From Alkalimonas cellulosilytica (lineage in GTDB: Bacteria > Pseudomonadota > Gammaproteobacteria > Enterobacterales > Alteromonadaceae), in assembly GCF_036325985.1 (NCBI RefSeq), contig NZ_JAUHLI010000007.1, positions 153,646 to 217,645 of the forward strand: DNA of 64,000 nucleotides, written 5' to 3'. Positions 15,155 to 24,302 of this stretch are shown piece after piece. Below the pieces are notes generated by a model. The model worked only from the letters and a program-made list of their open reading frames with translations. It ran no database searches and was not told the DNA's origin. Position 1 is the stretch's first letter. Every line of letters starts with the position of its first letter. The translations under genes and the position numbers were made by a program.

Positions 15155-15960
15155 CAGGCTGCTCCCTGTGCCATGGTCGTCTCAGGCTGGTTGATGACCG
15201 ATAAGAAAGCTTCACGCAGATCGCCACTTTCGGTACACTGCCTAAAGTCGGCAATGCTGCCAGCAAAGGTGCTGATGCCTTTATCAATCACCACCACCCG
15301 ATCGCACAAGGCCGCCACTTCATCCAGGTGATGGGTGGAGAAGATAACCGGTGTTTTCAGGGCTTTGAGCGATTGAATAAAGTCCAGCACGGTTTGCACC
15401 GTCATAATATCCAGGCCGGTGGTTGGCTCATCCAAAATCACGACCTTGGGGCTATGCACCACGGCCCTGGCTATGGCCGTTTTTTGCTTCATGCCGGTGG
15501 ACATATTGTCGGCGCGGCGATTGGCAAAATCGTGCATGTTCAGTAAGGTGAACAGCTCATCGATGCGCTGACGCAAAGCGGACTCTTTCATGCCATGCAA
15601 GCGGCCAAAGTAAGCAATATTCTCAAAGGCCGTTAACTTGCCATAGAGGCCGGTATCCGCGGATAAGAAACCAATTTGCTGGCGCGCTTTCAGCGGTTGT
15701 TTCAGCACATCAACGCCGTTAATCAGTACCGTACCGCCATCTGGTTTTAAGGCGGTGGAGAGCATGCGCAAGGTGGTGGTTTTACCGGCGCCATTGGGGC
15801 CCAGCAAGCCCAGCACTTCGCCCTGATCACAGTGAAAGCTGACATCCCGCACCGAATGAAAAGCGTTCTTGCTGTAGCGCACATCCTGCTTTTCGCTTTC
15901 AGACAATTTGGAGCCCTTGCCTATGGCGAATGCCTTGGCCAGGTTATTAATTTCTATCAT
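15154..15960 (-). CDS. natA: ABC transporter ATPase, NatA family
   Basis: This 268-aa ATPase has Walker A GPNGAGKTT (54-62), signature NMSTGMKQK, Walker B VVILDEPTTGLD and the H-loop STHHLDE. It pairs with the downstream permease gene, with which it overlaps. A 20-residue polar insertion (GSKLSESEKQDVRYSKN) lies before the first nucleotide-binding strand and is found in NatA-like proteins. The start ATG at 15960 has AAGGA 8 nt upstream. It is probably the promoter-proximal gene of a two-gene operon. Confidence 0.9.
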   Translation of the reverse strand: MIEINNLAKAFAIGKGSKLSESEKQDVRYSKNAFHSVRDVSFHCDQGEVLGLLGPNGAGKTTTLRMLSTALKPDGGTVLINGVDVLKQPLKARQQIGFLSADTGLYGKLTAFENIAYFGRLHGMKESALRQRIDELFTLLNMHDFANRRADNMSTGMKQKTAIARAVVHSPKVVILDEPTTGLDIMTVQTVLDFIQSLKALKTPVIFSTHHLDEVAALCDRVVVIDKGISTFAGSIADFRQCTESGDLREAFLSVINQPETTMAQGAA

Positions 15961-16194
15961 CCACGAGTCCTTCTGGGTTGAAGCTTTGATTAAAAATCAT
16001 CGAGCAGCGCTGAGCGATCTTCATTTTCATAGCAATCGTGCTCGAACTTATCCTGATAATGAAGCCGTATTATTAAAGACAGGCGGGTGAATAGCAATTT
16101 GCTTTGGATGTTTTCCACCTGCAAAAATGTAAGCAGATTTTAGAGGCTGCCTTTTCCGGAGTTAAAAGGTTTTGCTCTGATAATGTAGCCTTGC

Positions 16195-16656
16195 TTATCT
16201 GTTCCAGAGTATGGTGTTAATTTGCCAGTTATCATCGCCATCATAATCAAAAAAAGTGCAGCTGGCAGACAGGCGGCTTTGAGGGTTATCGGCACTGTGT
16301 GCTTCATATCGGAGCGTTGCATAACGTTTTGCATTAAGCTGGCTGTATATTTTTGGTATTTCATGGGTATCGTAAAAGCGAACTTGAGCCAGCTGATAAC
16401 TGATATTGCCATGCTTTTGCCTGGCCCGCTCAAAGATCAGGGCACGATCGGCAAGGAATAGCTCAGTCGTCTCTGCTTTTCGTTCTTCAGGCCAATCATC
16501 AGGTAAGTAATCCCGCCATAAAGGAGCAATCAAGCTGATATTCTGCGTATGGTAAGCAGTCCAGCCAATTTCGCACATGGCTTCCAGTTTCGCCTGTTCA
16601 GCAACCAACATAGGCGTGGCACCTAGCAGCATGATTACGAAGATACTATTTTTCAT
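16195..16656 (-). CDS. Secreted protein of unknown function
   Basis: This 153-aa protein has a signal peptide (MKNSIFVIMLLGATPMLVAEQ) and two cysteines after it (CEIGW and SASCTFFDYDG) that could form a disulfide in the periplasm. The C-terminus WQINTILWNR resembles an edge strand. I do not recognise the family. I chose the ATG at 16656 because AAGGGA precedes it and the signal peptide starts there. The longer frame to 16692 adds 12 non-hydrophobic residues. It follows another secreted unknown by 36 bp, so the two are probably co-transcribed. Confidence 0.65.
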   Translation of the reverse strand: MKNSIFVIMLLGATPMLVAEQAKLEAMCEIGWTAYHTQNISLIAPLWRDYLPDDWPEERKAETTELFLADRALIFERARQKHGNISYQLAQVRFYDTHEIPKIYSQLNAKRYATLRYEAHSADNPQSRLSASCTFFDYDGDDNWQINTILWNR

Positions 16657-16692
16657 GGTATTCCCTTGTTCCAAAATACAAAACCCGCCCAA

Positions 16693-17334
16693 TCACAAGA
16701 TCAACTGCCAATCGCCTGAAGCTGTTCGCTCAAAGCCACAACTTATGCCAATATGCCCCTTCTCGTAGCTATAATCGACATTCACGTTGGCGAAGAGCGG
16801 GCAGGACAGATCCGTACCGTTTTTCAGGCTTGCCAGCAGCGCCTGCTGGCTGTCGACAAACCAGAGATCCGTCTCTTTGTCTTTTACTTTGGCACCGTGC
16901 AAGGTTTTGAGCCATTCACCAGATACCGGGTCGAAGAGTGCATTCAAGTAGCTATCACCGACGGAAATGGCGGTATTGATTCGCTGGTGGATCACCAGAA
17001 CCAGCAGCTCCTGCTGGCAGATGTGGCTGTAAAATGCTTCCGTCAGCGTTACGGGTTCATTGCCGGGGTGCTGACCAATCCAGCTATCTACTTCGACACC
17101 AGCGCTGTTTTGCAGCCGCACATAAATATCCGTTTCATCACCCTGAATGGATTCGCCCAGTTTTTGCAGCGTGGCTTGCGTTAGCATCGGTTTTTGGTCA
17201 TAGGCATTGAAAACAGTGACTTCCGGCAGCACCTTACCGAACAAAAAATCATCGTGCAAAAAATCGCTCTGCGACTCTGCACATGCAGCGGTAATGCAAA
17301 GAAAAATAACAATAAACATCATGTACTTTGCCAT
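16693..17334 (-). CDS. Secreted protein of unknown function
   Basis: This 213-aa protein has a cleavable signal peptide (MAKYMMFIVIFLCITAACAES). The mature part contains three further cysteines (SHICQQELL, DLSCPLF, GISCGFER), suggesting a disulfide-bonded periplasmic or secreted fold. No known motif was found. The ATG at 17334 is used, because the preceding TTG at 17337 would only add one residue. It is upstream of the 16195 gene in the same direction. Both end in a WQI/WQL strand, which may mean distant relationship. Confidence 0.65.
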   Translation of the reverse strand: MAKYMMFIVIFLCITAACAESQSDFLHDDFLFGKVLPEVTVFNAYDQKPMLTQATLQKLGESIQGDETDIYVRLQNSAGVEVDSWIGQHPGNEPVTLTEAFYSHICQQELLVLVIHQRINTAISVGDSYLNALFDPVSGEWLKTLHGAKVKDKETDLWFVDSQQALLASLKNGTDLSCPLFANVNVDYSYEKGHIGISCGFERTASGDWQLIL

Positions 17335-17536
17335 CAAAATACCGCTCTTCCTGCCCCACGATATCTTCCGGGTATTGAGGAAGAAAAAGTCTACGGCTGA
17401 ATAACCAGCGTGGAGAACCCCAACAAAAAAACGACTTTATTGCATTAAAACACCTTTAGCAACACTATTAACAAATTTTTCAGTTGGGCACAGCATAGCG
17501 GCTAAAGAAGGATTTCCGGCTTAGGTAATTCGTCCC

Positions 17537-18358
17537 TCAGGCTTGCCTTTTGGGGCGAAAATAGTCTTGGTTTTGGTAAAATGCCAGCTGTGCGTTGCTC
17601 TCGTGCCAACCAGGTACCCCCAATAGAGGCAACGGCGTCAGCTGTATCTTTTGCAGTAAGCATTTAGGCTGTTGACTGATGAGCTGGCACAACTGCTGAT
17701 CCAAAAATACATAGCTTTTGGCAACTGACCAGCTAAAAAAGTCTTCTGGCACCTCAATAAACCAGCATTTGGCCGTAAGTCCGATAAAAGGCTGAGTGGC
17801 CATTTCATAAATCGCATGGCCAAACACCACTGGGCGGATCTGCTGCCACCAGGCGTCTCGTTGTTGCCAAAATACCTGCTGCCATTGGTGCTGCTGCAGG
17901 TGCTGTACCATGGACTCTTGGCCTGCGGTGTAAGCAATCAGCACACCACATTCATCCAGCAAGGTAATTTTATTGCGCAGTACCGTGCGCGGGCTAAGCC
18001 CTGCCCGCTCTATATCCTGAATATGCAGCTGATTGAGCAATGCCTTGGTCTTGGGGAACAGGCACCAGATAAAGGCACCGAACAAATCGTGCCAGTTTTC
18101 AGCCCGGGTTGGGATTTGCCGGGTTGCATAAATATAGTCTTCGTAATAACGGCCATCCTGCTCCAACACGGCATTGGCGACAAATTCAAAGCGGCTATCG
18201 GTGCGCTGTTGACTCAGCCAATCAGGCGTCGGCCAGTCGTGACAGCTGGCCGGTTGAAACAGCTGCTGTAAATCCTGAAAAATTGGGTTGTTGTGAAACA
18301 GCTCCGCTTGCCAGTCGGCGGGCGGGCTAAAACGGGGTTTTATTCGATTCGGCTGCAT
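17537..18358 (-). CDS. DUF3025 family protein
   Basis: This protein of about 273 aa is rich in Trp, Gln and His. Landmarks are ENWHDLFGAFIWCLFPKTKALLNQ (a highly conserved block in DUF3025 proteins), RNKITLLDECGVLIA, FGHAIYEMATQPFIGLTAK and a C-terminal PLPLLGVPGWHESN. The function is unknown in all members that I know of. The start could be ATG 18358 (GTGAG 5 nt upstream) or ATG 18397, which adds 13 residues. It is divergent from asnB. Confidence 0.75.
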   Translation of the reverse strand: MQPNRIKPRFSPPADWQAELFHNNPIFQDLQQLFQPASCHDWPTPDWLSQQRTDSRFEFVANAVLEQDGRYYEDYIYATRQIPTRAENWHDLFGAFIWCLFPKTKALLNQLHIQDIERAGLSPRTVLRNKITLLDECGVLIAYTAGQESMVQHLQQHQWQQVFWQQRDAWWQQIRPVVFGHAIYEMATQPFIGLTAKCWFIEVPEDFFSWSVAKSYVFLDQQLCQLISQQPKCLLQKIQLTPLPLLGVPGWHESNAQLAFYQNQDYFRPKRQA

Positions 18359-18534
18359 AAGCTCACTTGATTGTCGTTTGCCTTGAAAGTTTACCATGAA
18401 GCGTCCGGTTTGCGGTCACTGGCGAATTACCGAAAAAAGCACTTGCTTTTTCTACTGGGCATGGCACATTCAGGGGGTACGGATAGACGTACATACTGCC
18501 AAACGCTAACTAATTTAATTCTACAGAGGTGAAC

Positions 18535-20199
18535 ATGTGTTCGATATTTGGGGTGCTTGACATCAAAACTGATGTGAAAGCATTGCGCCAGCAGGCGCTG
18601 CAGTTATCTAAGTTGTTACGTCATCGTGGTCCGGACTGGTCTGGGATCTGGAATGACAATAATGCCATCCTCGCGCACGAGCGCCTGGCGATTGTAGATA
18701 CTGAAAATGGTGCCCAACCTCTGATTAATGACCAACGAAATCACATTCTGGCAGTGAATGGTGAGATCTACAATCATAAGCAGCTGGAAAAGGAGCTGGT
18801 ATCGTCGTATCCGTTCAAAACTAAATCGGATTGCGAAGTCATTCTGCCATTGTATTTAGAGCATGGCGTGAATTTTGTCGATAAACTGCACGGCATGTTT
18901 GCCTTTGTGCTGTACGATGCCGAGCAGGAGCGCTATCTGATCGCCCGTGATCACATTGGCATTATTCCGCTGTATTACGGCTACGATGAGCATGGCCAGC
19001 TGTTTGTATCTTCCGAGCTGAAAGCCTTGGTGCCGGTCTGCAAACAGATCAAAGAATTCCCGCCAGGGCATATCTTTGACAGCAAGGTCGGTAAGCTCGA
19101 GTCCTACTACCAGCGTGACTGGCAAAGCTTCGATGCAGTGAAAGACAACCCAGCCGATGAAGCCGAGCTGCGTAAAGCGCTGGAGCAAAGCGTGAAAAGC
19201 CACCTGATGTCGGATGTACCATACGGCGTGCTGTTATCGGGCGGCCTGGACTCCTCACTGATTTCCGCCATTGCTCAGCAATTTGCCAAGCGCCGGGTGG
19301 AAGACGACGACCAAACCGAAGCCTGGTGGCCACGCCTGCACTCTTTTGCCGTGGGTTTGCCTGGCTCACCGGACCTGGTAGCCGCGCAAAAAGTGGCCGA
19401 TGCCATTGGCACCGTGCATCACAATGTGCACTTTACCGTGCAGGAAGGCATGGATGCGATCCGCGATGTGATCTATTTTCTGGAAACTTACGATGTCACC
19501 ACCATCCGGGCTTCGACCCCGATGTATCTGATGGCCCGGAAAATCAAAGCCATGGGCATTAAGATGGTGCTGTCGGGCGAAGGCTCGGATGAAATCTTTG
19601 GTGGTTACCTGTACTTCCATAAGGCGCCGAATGCCAAAGAGTTTCATGAAGAAACCTTGCGTAAAATCAGCCGCCTGCATATGTTCGACTGCAACCGCGC
19701 CAATAAGGCCATGTCGGCCTGGGGTATTGAAGCCCGGGTACCGTTTTTGGACAAAACCTTTATGGATGTAGCGATGCGCCTGAATCCGGAAGCCAAAATG
19801 TGTGGCAACGGCAAAATGGAAAAACATATTTTGCGTCAGGCCTTTGATGGCTTGCTGCCGGATGAAATTTTATGGCGGCAAAAAGAGCAGTTCTCGGATG
19901 GGGTTGGCTACAGCTGGATTGACAGCTTAAAAGCTCATGCCGAGCGCGAAATCAGTGATCAGCAAATGGCAACTGCCAGCTTCCGTTTCCCGGTCAATAC
20001 CCCGGACACCAAAGAAGGCTATTACTACCGGGTGATCTTTGAAGAGCATTTCCCTCATGCCGGCGCCATTGCCTGCGTGCCGGGCGGCAAGTCGGTGGCC
20101 TGCTCTACACCGGAAGCTTTGGCCTGGGATGCTAAAATGGCCGAAATGACCGATCCATCCGGTCGTGCGGTTCGTGATGTGCATACCGAAGCCTATTAA
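18535..20199 (+). CDS. asnB: Asparagine synthase (glutamine-hydrolysing)
   Basis: This 554-aa class II enzyme makes asparagine from aspartate, glutamine and ATP. The ATG at 18535 must be the start, because the catalytic N-terminal cysteine has to follow Met directly (MCSIFGVL). An in-frame GTG 6 nt earlier belongs to the ribosome site (AGAGGTG). The synthetase domain has the pyrophosphate loop LSGGLDSSLIS and the later GEGSDEIFGGY motif. Length equals E. coli AsnB. It is monocistronic, with an intrinsic terminator right after it. Confidence 0.96.
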   Translation: MCSIFGVLDIKTDVKALRQQALQLSKLLRHRGPDWSGIWNDNNAILAHERLAIVDTENGAQPLINDQRNHILAVNGEIYNHKQLEKELVSSYPFKTKSDCEVILPLYLEHGVNFVDKLHGMFAFVLYDAEQERYLIARDHIGIIPLYYGYDEHGQLFVSSELKALVPVCKQIKEFPPGHIFDSKVGKLESYYQRDWQSFDAVKDNPADEAELRKALEQSVKSHLMSDVPYGVLLSGGLDSSLISAIAQQFAKRRVEDDDQTEAWWPRLHSFAVGLPGSPDLVAAQKVADAIGTVHHNVHFTVQEGMDAIRDVIYFLETYDVTTIRASTPMYLMARKIKAMGIKMVLSGEGSDEIFGGYLYFHKAPNAKEFHEETLRKISRLHMFDCNRANKAMSAWGIEARVPFLDKTFMDVAMRLNPEAKMCGNGKMEKHILRQAFDGLLPDEILWRQKEQFSDGVGYSWIDSLKAHAEREISDQQMATASFRFPVNTPDTKEGYYYRVIFEEHFPHAGAIACVPGGKSVACSTPEALAWDAKMAEMTDPSGRAVRDVHTEAY

Positions 20200-20220
20200 G
20201 CAGCGGCACAGATACAACAA

Positions 20221-20247
20221 GGGCGCTCAACACAGCGCCCTTTTTTT
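20221..20247 (+). terminator. Intrinsic terminator of asnB
   Basis: A 6-bp GC stem GGGCGC/GCGCCC (20221-20226 and 20235-20240) with an 8-nt loop is followed by seven T residues, 21 bp after the asnB stop. Confidence 0.9.
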
Positions 20248-20271
20248 ATGACCAAGATTTAGATCCTAGCT

Positions 20272-22305
20272 TTACTCAGTGGTAAAACGCTTCATCCAGT
20301 CGAACACTTCATTGTACCAACGTACCCGGTTCTCTGGTTTTTGGATCCAGTGATTCTCGTCGGGGAAAATCACCAGCCGCGACTCGATACCTTTACGCTG
20401 CAGATTGGTAAAGGCACCCAGACCTTGGGCGTATGGCACCCGGTAGTCTTTTAAGCCGTGGATCACCAACATCGGCGTTTGCCAGTTGTCGGCATAAGCC
20501 GCCGGGTTAAATTTGGCGTAATCCGAATCCTCATCCCAGGCGGTGCCGCCCAGATCAAATTCCGGGAAAAACAACTCTTCGGTGCTGCCGTAAAAGCTTG
20601 GCATATCGTACAAACCAGCGTGGTTGACGAGGCAGCGGAAAGCATCCGGCCATTTGCCGGCAAACCAGTTCATCATGTAACCGCCATAGGAAGCCCCCAA
20701 GGCACAGGCTCGGTTGCCATCAATCCATGGGTAAGCTTTTTGAATGTACTCAAAGCCTTTTTGCAAATCAACCAGCGGCTTTCCGCCCCAGTCGCGGCTG
20801 ATGGAGTCGGTAAAAGCCTGGCCATAGCCGGTAGAGCCATGGAAATCGACCATCACCACCGCATAGCCCTGCGCTGCCCACAGCTGGGCATTCCAGCGGT
20901 AATGGAACATATTGCCAAAGCTGCCTTGCGGGCCACCATGCACCAGATAGGCCAGTGGGTAGCGTCGGTTGGCGTTGAAGTTGACCGGTTTCACCAGATA
21001 GCCATAGACGGTATTGCCATCCCAGCCGGAAAAACTAAACTGCTCAAACTCACCAAAGGCGATGCCTTCCAGCAAGGGGCCGTTGACATTGGTCAGCTGC
21101 TGCAAGCGGCTGCCATCGGTCTGGATCTGGTAGATTTCAGTAGGCTGATTCAGCCGGTGATTGCTAAACACAATCCGCTCACCTGCCACATTCAAGTGGC
21201 CAGCGCTGCCATCACCATAGACTTTACGCACATCACCAAAGCTGGTGTTGATGGCGTAAATACTGACCTGACCTACATCCTGGGTGGTGACATAAATGGT
21301 GCGGTTGTCCGAGCCAAACTGATAAGAATAAATCGAGCGATCCCAGTCTTCGCTTAACACCGTGCGCTGATTGGTGACCTGATCAAGCAGCACCAACCGG
21401 CGCCGGTCGGATTCGGCTTGCGGTGTTTGCATCGCCAGATACGCCATAAAGCGGCCATCTGGTGAGAACGATGGATGCGAGTCCCAGGCCGGGTTGTCGG
21501 CGGTGAGGTTTTTCTTCTCGCCCCCTTCAATACTGACTTCAAAAATATCAAAATTGGTGTGCCAGCTTTCGTCCACGCCAGGCATTTTGGCGCTGAACAC
21601 CAGATGCTGCTGATCCGGCGTAAAAGCTACTTCGTTGATGCCGGCAATATCGCTGTTCCAGTCCGGCATCAGGTTTAGCGCATCGGTGACCGGCTTGTCA
21701 CCCAAAGCAGCCACAAACAAATGACTGCGGTAACCATCCAGCCAGCGATCCCAGTGTCGTACCATCAACTGATCGTACACCATGGCGGTATCTTTACGGG
21801 CGGCATCGTCCGCTTTCGCTTTCACCGTGCAGGCAATATCACCACAGCCTGGTTTGTGTGGTAGCGCCAGCGCCAGCTTTTGGCCGTTGTTTGATACCTG
21901 AAAGCCCTGCACCGGCAGCGGCAAGTCGGTAAGCTGCATCGCTTCGCCACCGCTGAGATTTAAACGCCATACCTGATTGGAGCCGGTACGGTCAGCCAAA
22001 AAGTAAATGGCACTGCCATCGGCAGCCCAGCGCACCTGATGCTCACGACTGCTGTTTTGCGTTAAGCGGCGGATAGCATTGTTATTGCTTAAATCCATTA
22101 AGTACAGATCGTGGCTGCTATCGGCAGGCTTCACGCCGCCATTTTTTTGGGCAAACACCAACTGATTGCCACCCGGTGCCAGTACAATATCGCTCAGTTG
22201 ATTGAGCTGAGACAAATGCTCCACCTGCAGCGGCGTTTTGGCGCTGGCGTGAACGCCTAGCCCTGCCACCAGCATGGCTGAGACGGTTAAGAAACTAATT
22301 TTCAT
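20272..22305 (-). CDS. S9 family prolyl oligopeptidase-type peptidase (secreted)
   Basis: This 677-aa protein has a signal peptide (MKISFLTVSAMLVAGLGVHASAK), an N-terminal beta-propeller and a C-terminal alpha/beta hydrolase. The nucleophile is Ser539 in GASYGGYMMNW. The acid and His lie in HGLKDYRVPY and DENHWIQKPEN. It should cleave short peptides in the periplasm, like DPP-type or acylaminoacyl-type S9C enzymes. I chose the ATG at 22305 because AGGGGA lies 8 nt upstream. The longer frame adds 11 residues before the signal. A second, larger S9 enzyme is encoded at 43747. Confidence 0.9.
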   Translation of the reverse strand: MKISFLTVSAMLVAGLGVHASAKTPLQVEHLSQLNQLSDIVLAPGGNQLVFAQKNGGVKPADSSHDLYLMDLSNNNAIRRLTQNSSREHQVRWAADGSAIYFLADRTGSNQVWRLNLSGGEAMQLTDLPLPVQGFQVSNNGQKLALALPHKPGCGDIACTVKAKADDAARKDTAMVYDQLMVRHWDRWLDGYRSHLFVAALGDKPVTDALNLMPDWNSDIAGINEVAFTPDQQHLVFSAKMPGVDESWHTNFDIFEVSIEGGEKKNLTADNPAWDSHPSFSPDGRFMAYLAMQTPQAESDRRRLVLLDQVTNQRTVLSEDWDRSIYSYQFGSDNRTIYVTTQDVGQVSIYAINTSFGDVRKVYGDGSAGHLNVAGERIVFSNHRLNQPTEIYQIQTDGSRLQQLTNVNGPLLEGIAFGEFEQFSFSGWDGNTVYGYLVKPVNFNANRRYPLAYLVHGGPQGSFGNMFHYRWNAQLWAAQGYAVVMVDFHGSTGYGQAFTDSISRDWGGKPLVDLQKGFEYIQKAYPWIDGNRACALGASYGGYMMNWFAGKWPDAFRCLVNHAGLYDMPSFYGSTEELFFPEFDLGGTAWDEDSDYAKFNPAAYADNWQTPMLVIHGLKDYRVPYAQGLGAFTNLQRKGIESRLVIFPDENHWIQKPENRVRWYNEVFDWMKRFTTE

Positions 22306-22323
22306 CGCATGCTTCCCCTGGTT

Positions 22324-22356
22324 AAAAAAAGCCTGCAAGCAAGGCTTACAGGCTTT
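22324..22356 (-). terminator. Intrinsic terminator of fumA
   Basis: Reading left, an 8-bp stem AAAGCCTG/CAGGCTTT (arms 22356-22349 and 22335-22328, 13-nt loop) runs into seven T residues, just after the fumarase stop and before the S9 peptidase start at 22305. Confidence 0.85.
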
Positions 22357-22364
22357 GCTGCGCT

Positions 22365-23888
22365 TTACTTTGCGCCAGCCATTTCTTCGATTTTTACTTT
22401 CCAGATGGCCGGGCCCTGTTTGTGTACGTTATTGCCCTGACTATCTACCGCGACGGTGACCGGCATGTCTTCGACTTCAAACTCGTAGATGGCTTCCATC
22501 CCTAAGTCTTCAAACGCGACGACCCGGGCTTTTTTGATGGCTTTGGATACCAGGTAAGCGGCACCACCAACGGCCATTAAGTAGACCGCTTTATGCTGTT
22601 TGATGCTTTCCACGGTAGCATCGCCGCGCTCGGATTTACCAATCATGCCCAGCAACCCGGTTTGCGACAGCATCATCTCGGTGAATTTATCCATCCGGGT
22701 GGCGGTGGTTGGGCCTGCCGGGCCAACCACTTCGTCGCCCACCGCATCGACCGGTCCAACGTAGTAGATAAACTTGTTTTTCAAGTCGACGCCTTCCGGC
22801 AGGCCTTCGCCTTTATTTAAGCGATCAGCAATGCGCTTGTGGGCGGCATCGCGGCCGGTCAGCATCTTACCGCTTAGCAGCACAGTTTCACCGGCCTGCC
22901 AGCTTTGCACGTCTTCCGGCGTAACCGTATCCAGATTCACCCGGCGCACATTGCTGCCAAGCTCCCAGGTGACCTGTGGCCAGTCTTCCAGTTTGGGCGG
23001 CTTGATATCGGCCGGGCCACTGCCATCCAGATGGAAATGCACATGGCGGGTAGCGGCGCAGTTGGGGATCATCACCACCGGCAAGGAAGCGGCATGGGTG
23101 GGCACGCTTTTGATTTTGATATCCACGACGGTGGTTAAACCACCAAGGCCCTGCGCACCAATACCCAGCTGGTTGACTTTCTCGTACAGCTCCAACCGCA
23201 GCTTTTCTTCGGCCGTTTCGGCACCTTTATCGATCAGTTGCTGAATATCTACCGGATCCATCAAGGATTCTTTGGCCAGCACAGCGGCTTTTTCGGCGGT
23301 GCCGCCAATGCCAATGCCGAGCATTCCCGGCGGGCACCAGCCAGCGCCCATTTTCGGCAAGGATTCCAGCACCCAGTCGACGATGGAGTCGGACGGGTTT
23401 AACATCGCCATTTTGGTTTTATTCTCAGAGCCACCGCCTTTGGCAGCAATCATCACTTCCACTTCTGCGCCTGGCACCAAATCCAGGTGCACTACCGCCG
23501 GGGTGTTGTCGCGGGTGTTTTTGCGGGCACCGGCCGGATCGGCCACTATGGATGCGCGCAGCGGGTTATCCGGGTTGTTGTAGGCACGGCGGGTACCTTC
23601 GTCCACCATTTGCTGCACCGTCAAGTCGGTTTTATCCCACTTAACATCCATCCCTACTTTGACAAAACAGGTGACAATGCCGGTATCCTGGCAAATCGGC
23701 CGGTGGCCTTCGGCCGACATCCGCGAGTTGATCAGAATTTGCGCGATGGCATCTTTGGCCGCCTTGTTCTGCTCTTTGTGATAAGCTTTTTCCAGCGCCT
23801 GGATAAAATCCAGCGGGTGGTAATAAGAGATGTACTGCAACGCATCTTCAATGCTGTCGATAAAATCTTGCTGGCGGATGACGGTCAT
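22365..23888 (-). CDS. fumA: Class I fumarate hydratase (4Fe-4S)
   Basis: This 507-aa enzyme interconverts fumarate and malate in the TCA cycle. The N-terminal alpha region contains ICQDTGIVTCFVKVG, and the cluster-binding region includes PNCAATRHVHFHLDGSGPA. The C-terminal beta region has GPTTATRMDKF. The start is the ATG at 23888 (GAGGA ~9 nt upstream, MTVIRQQDFIDS). The frame remains open another 78 codons to 24122, but that extension is translated mobile-element sequence and not part of the enzyme. It is divergent from pabB, with a MITE-like element between them. Confidence 0.95.
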   Translation of the reverse strand: MTVIRQQDFIDSIEDALQYISYYHPLDFIQALEKAYHKEQNKAAKDAIAQILINSRMSAEGHRPICQDTGIVTCFVKVGMDVKWDKTDLTVQQMVDEGTRRAYNNPDNPLRASIVADPAGARKNTRDNTPAVVHLDLVPGAEVEVMIAAKGGGSENKTKMAMLNPSDSIVDWVLESLPKMGAGWCPPGMLGIGIGGTAEKAAVLAKESLMDPVDIQQLIDKGAETAEEKLRLELYEKVNQLGIGAQGLGGLTTVVDIKIKSVPTHAASLPVVMIPNCAATRHVHFHLDGSGPADIKPPKLEDWPQVTWELGSNVRRVNLDTVTPEDVQSWQAGETVLLSGKMLTGRDAAHKRIADRLNKGEGLPEGVDLKNKFIYYVGPVDAVGDEVVGPAGPTTATRMDKFTEMMLSQTGLLGMIGKSERGDATVESIKQHKAVYLMAVGGAAYLVSKAIKKARVVAFEDLGMEAIYEFEVEDMPVTVAVDSQGNNVHKQGPAIWKVKIEEMAGAK

Positions 23889-24302
23889 CTGAAATCTGTC
23901 CTCTGTCGTAATCACTGCATTAGAGTGCGCCCTAAGCAGTCGTTCAATCTTTGTTGTCCGGCTAATATACCCAAGTGACCTCAAGATGCAGGCTTCAGCG
24001 GGAGATAAAAGCGCTTTAGGCAAGGCAGTTGTTGGAAGGTTTGGTGGTTCCAAATCGACAACAGCTAACGCCGCATAAAGCGCTTTTAGCCCCGCCCTGC
24101 GGGAGCCTCTGGGCGCCTCCACTGCGGTGTTACCCTAGCTAGCAAGGTGGTCGACATTGCGTCGCCAGGGTGCCTTGCATTGAAAGCGCCCAAAGGCTCT
24201 GAAACTCGCATCTTGAGGTTACTTGGGTATATCATACAACGCATCAAAAACAGCGGCCAGAGTTTCATACATACAACCTTGGTCGTGCAATTGGATATTG
24301 GC
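23889..24302. promoter_or_regulatory. fumA-pabB divergent intergenic region
   Basis: This 414-bp stretch separates the divergent genes fumA and pabB. Most of it (23965-24232) is a MITE-like insertion. Only 76 bp on the fumA side and 70 bp on the pabB side remain as original leader, so promoters of both genes either lie in these short remnants or are supplied by the element. I found no convincing -35/-10 pair by eye. Confidence 0.55.
23965..24232. mobile_element. MITE-like element with 25-bp terminal inverted repeats
   Basis: The ends 23965-23989 and 24208-24232 are inverted copies matching at 24 of 25 positions (one G/A difference), running from ATATACCCAAGT inward to AAGATGC. The 268-bp interior has sub-terminal inverted segments (AAAGCGCTTT near 24010-24090; GGCGCC-type blocks) and no transposase. 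The tips read TA-TACCC and GGGTA-TA, which would fit a duplicated TA target as in Tc1/IS630-type elements. It is non-autonomous and would need a transposase supplied elsewhere. Confidence 0.8.

Noticed and set aside
16140..16433. 97-aa frame overlapping the secreted protein gene
   Set aside because: It is another frame of the 16195 gene, with no ribosome site and no signal peptide of its own.
18398..18534. Array-like CGGTCACTGG sequence upstream of asnB
   Set aside because: One linker-like match without a paired hairpin beside it; probably chance.
22365..24122. 585-aa fumarase with a 78-residue N-terminal extension
   Set aside because: The extension is translation of the MITE-like element and its flank. 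A good ribosome site and the conserved N-terminus start at 23888.
24147..24302. N-terminal extension of PabB
   Set aside because: The first part of the open frame is MITE sequence and has no similarity to PabB.
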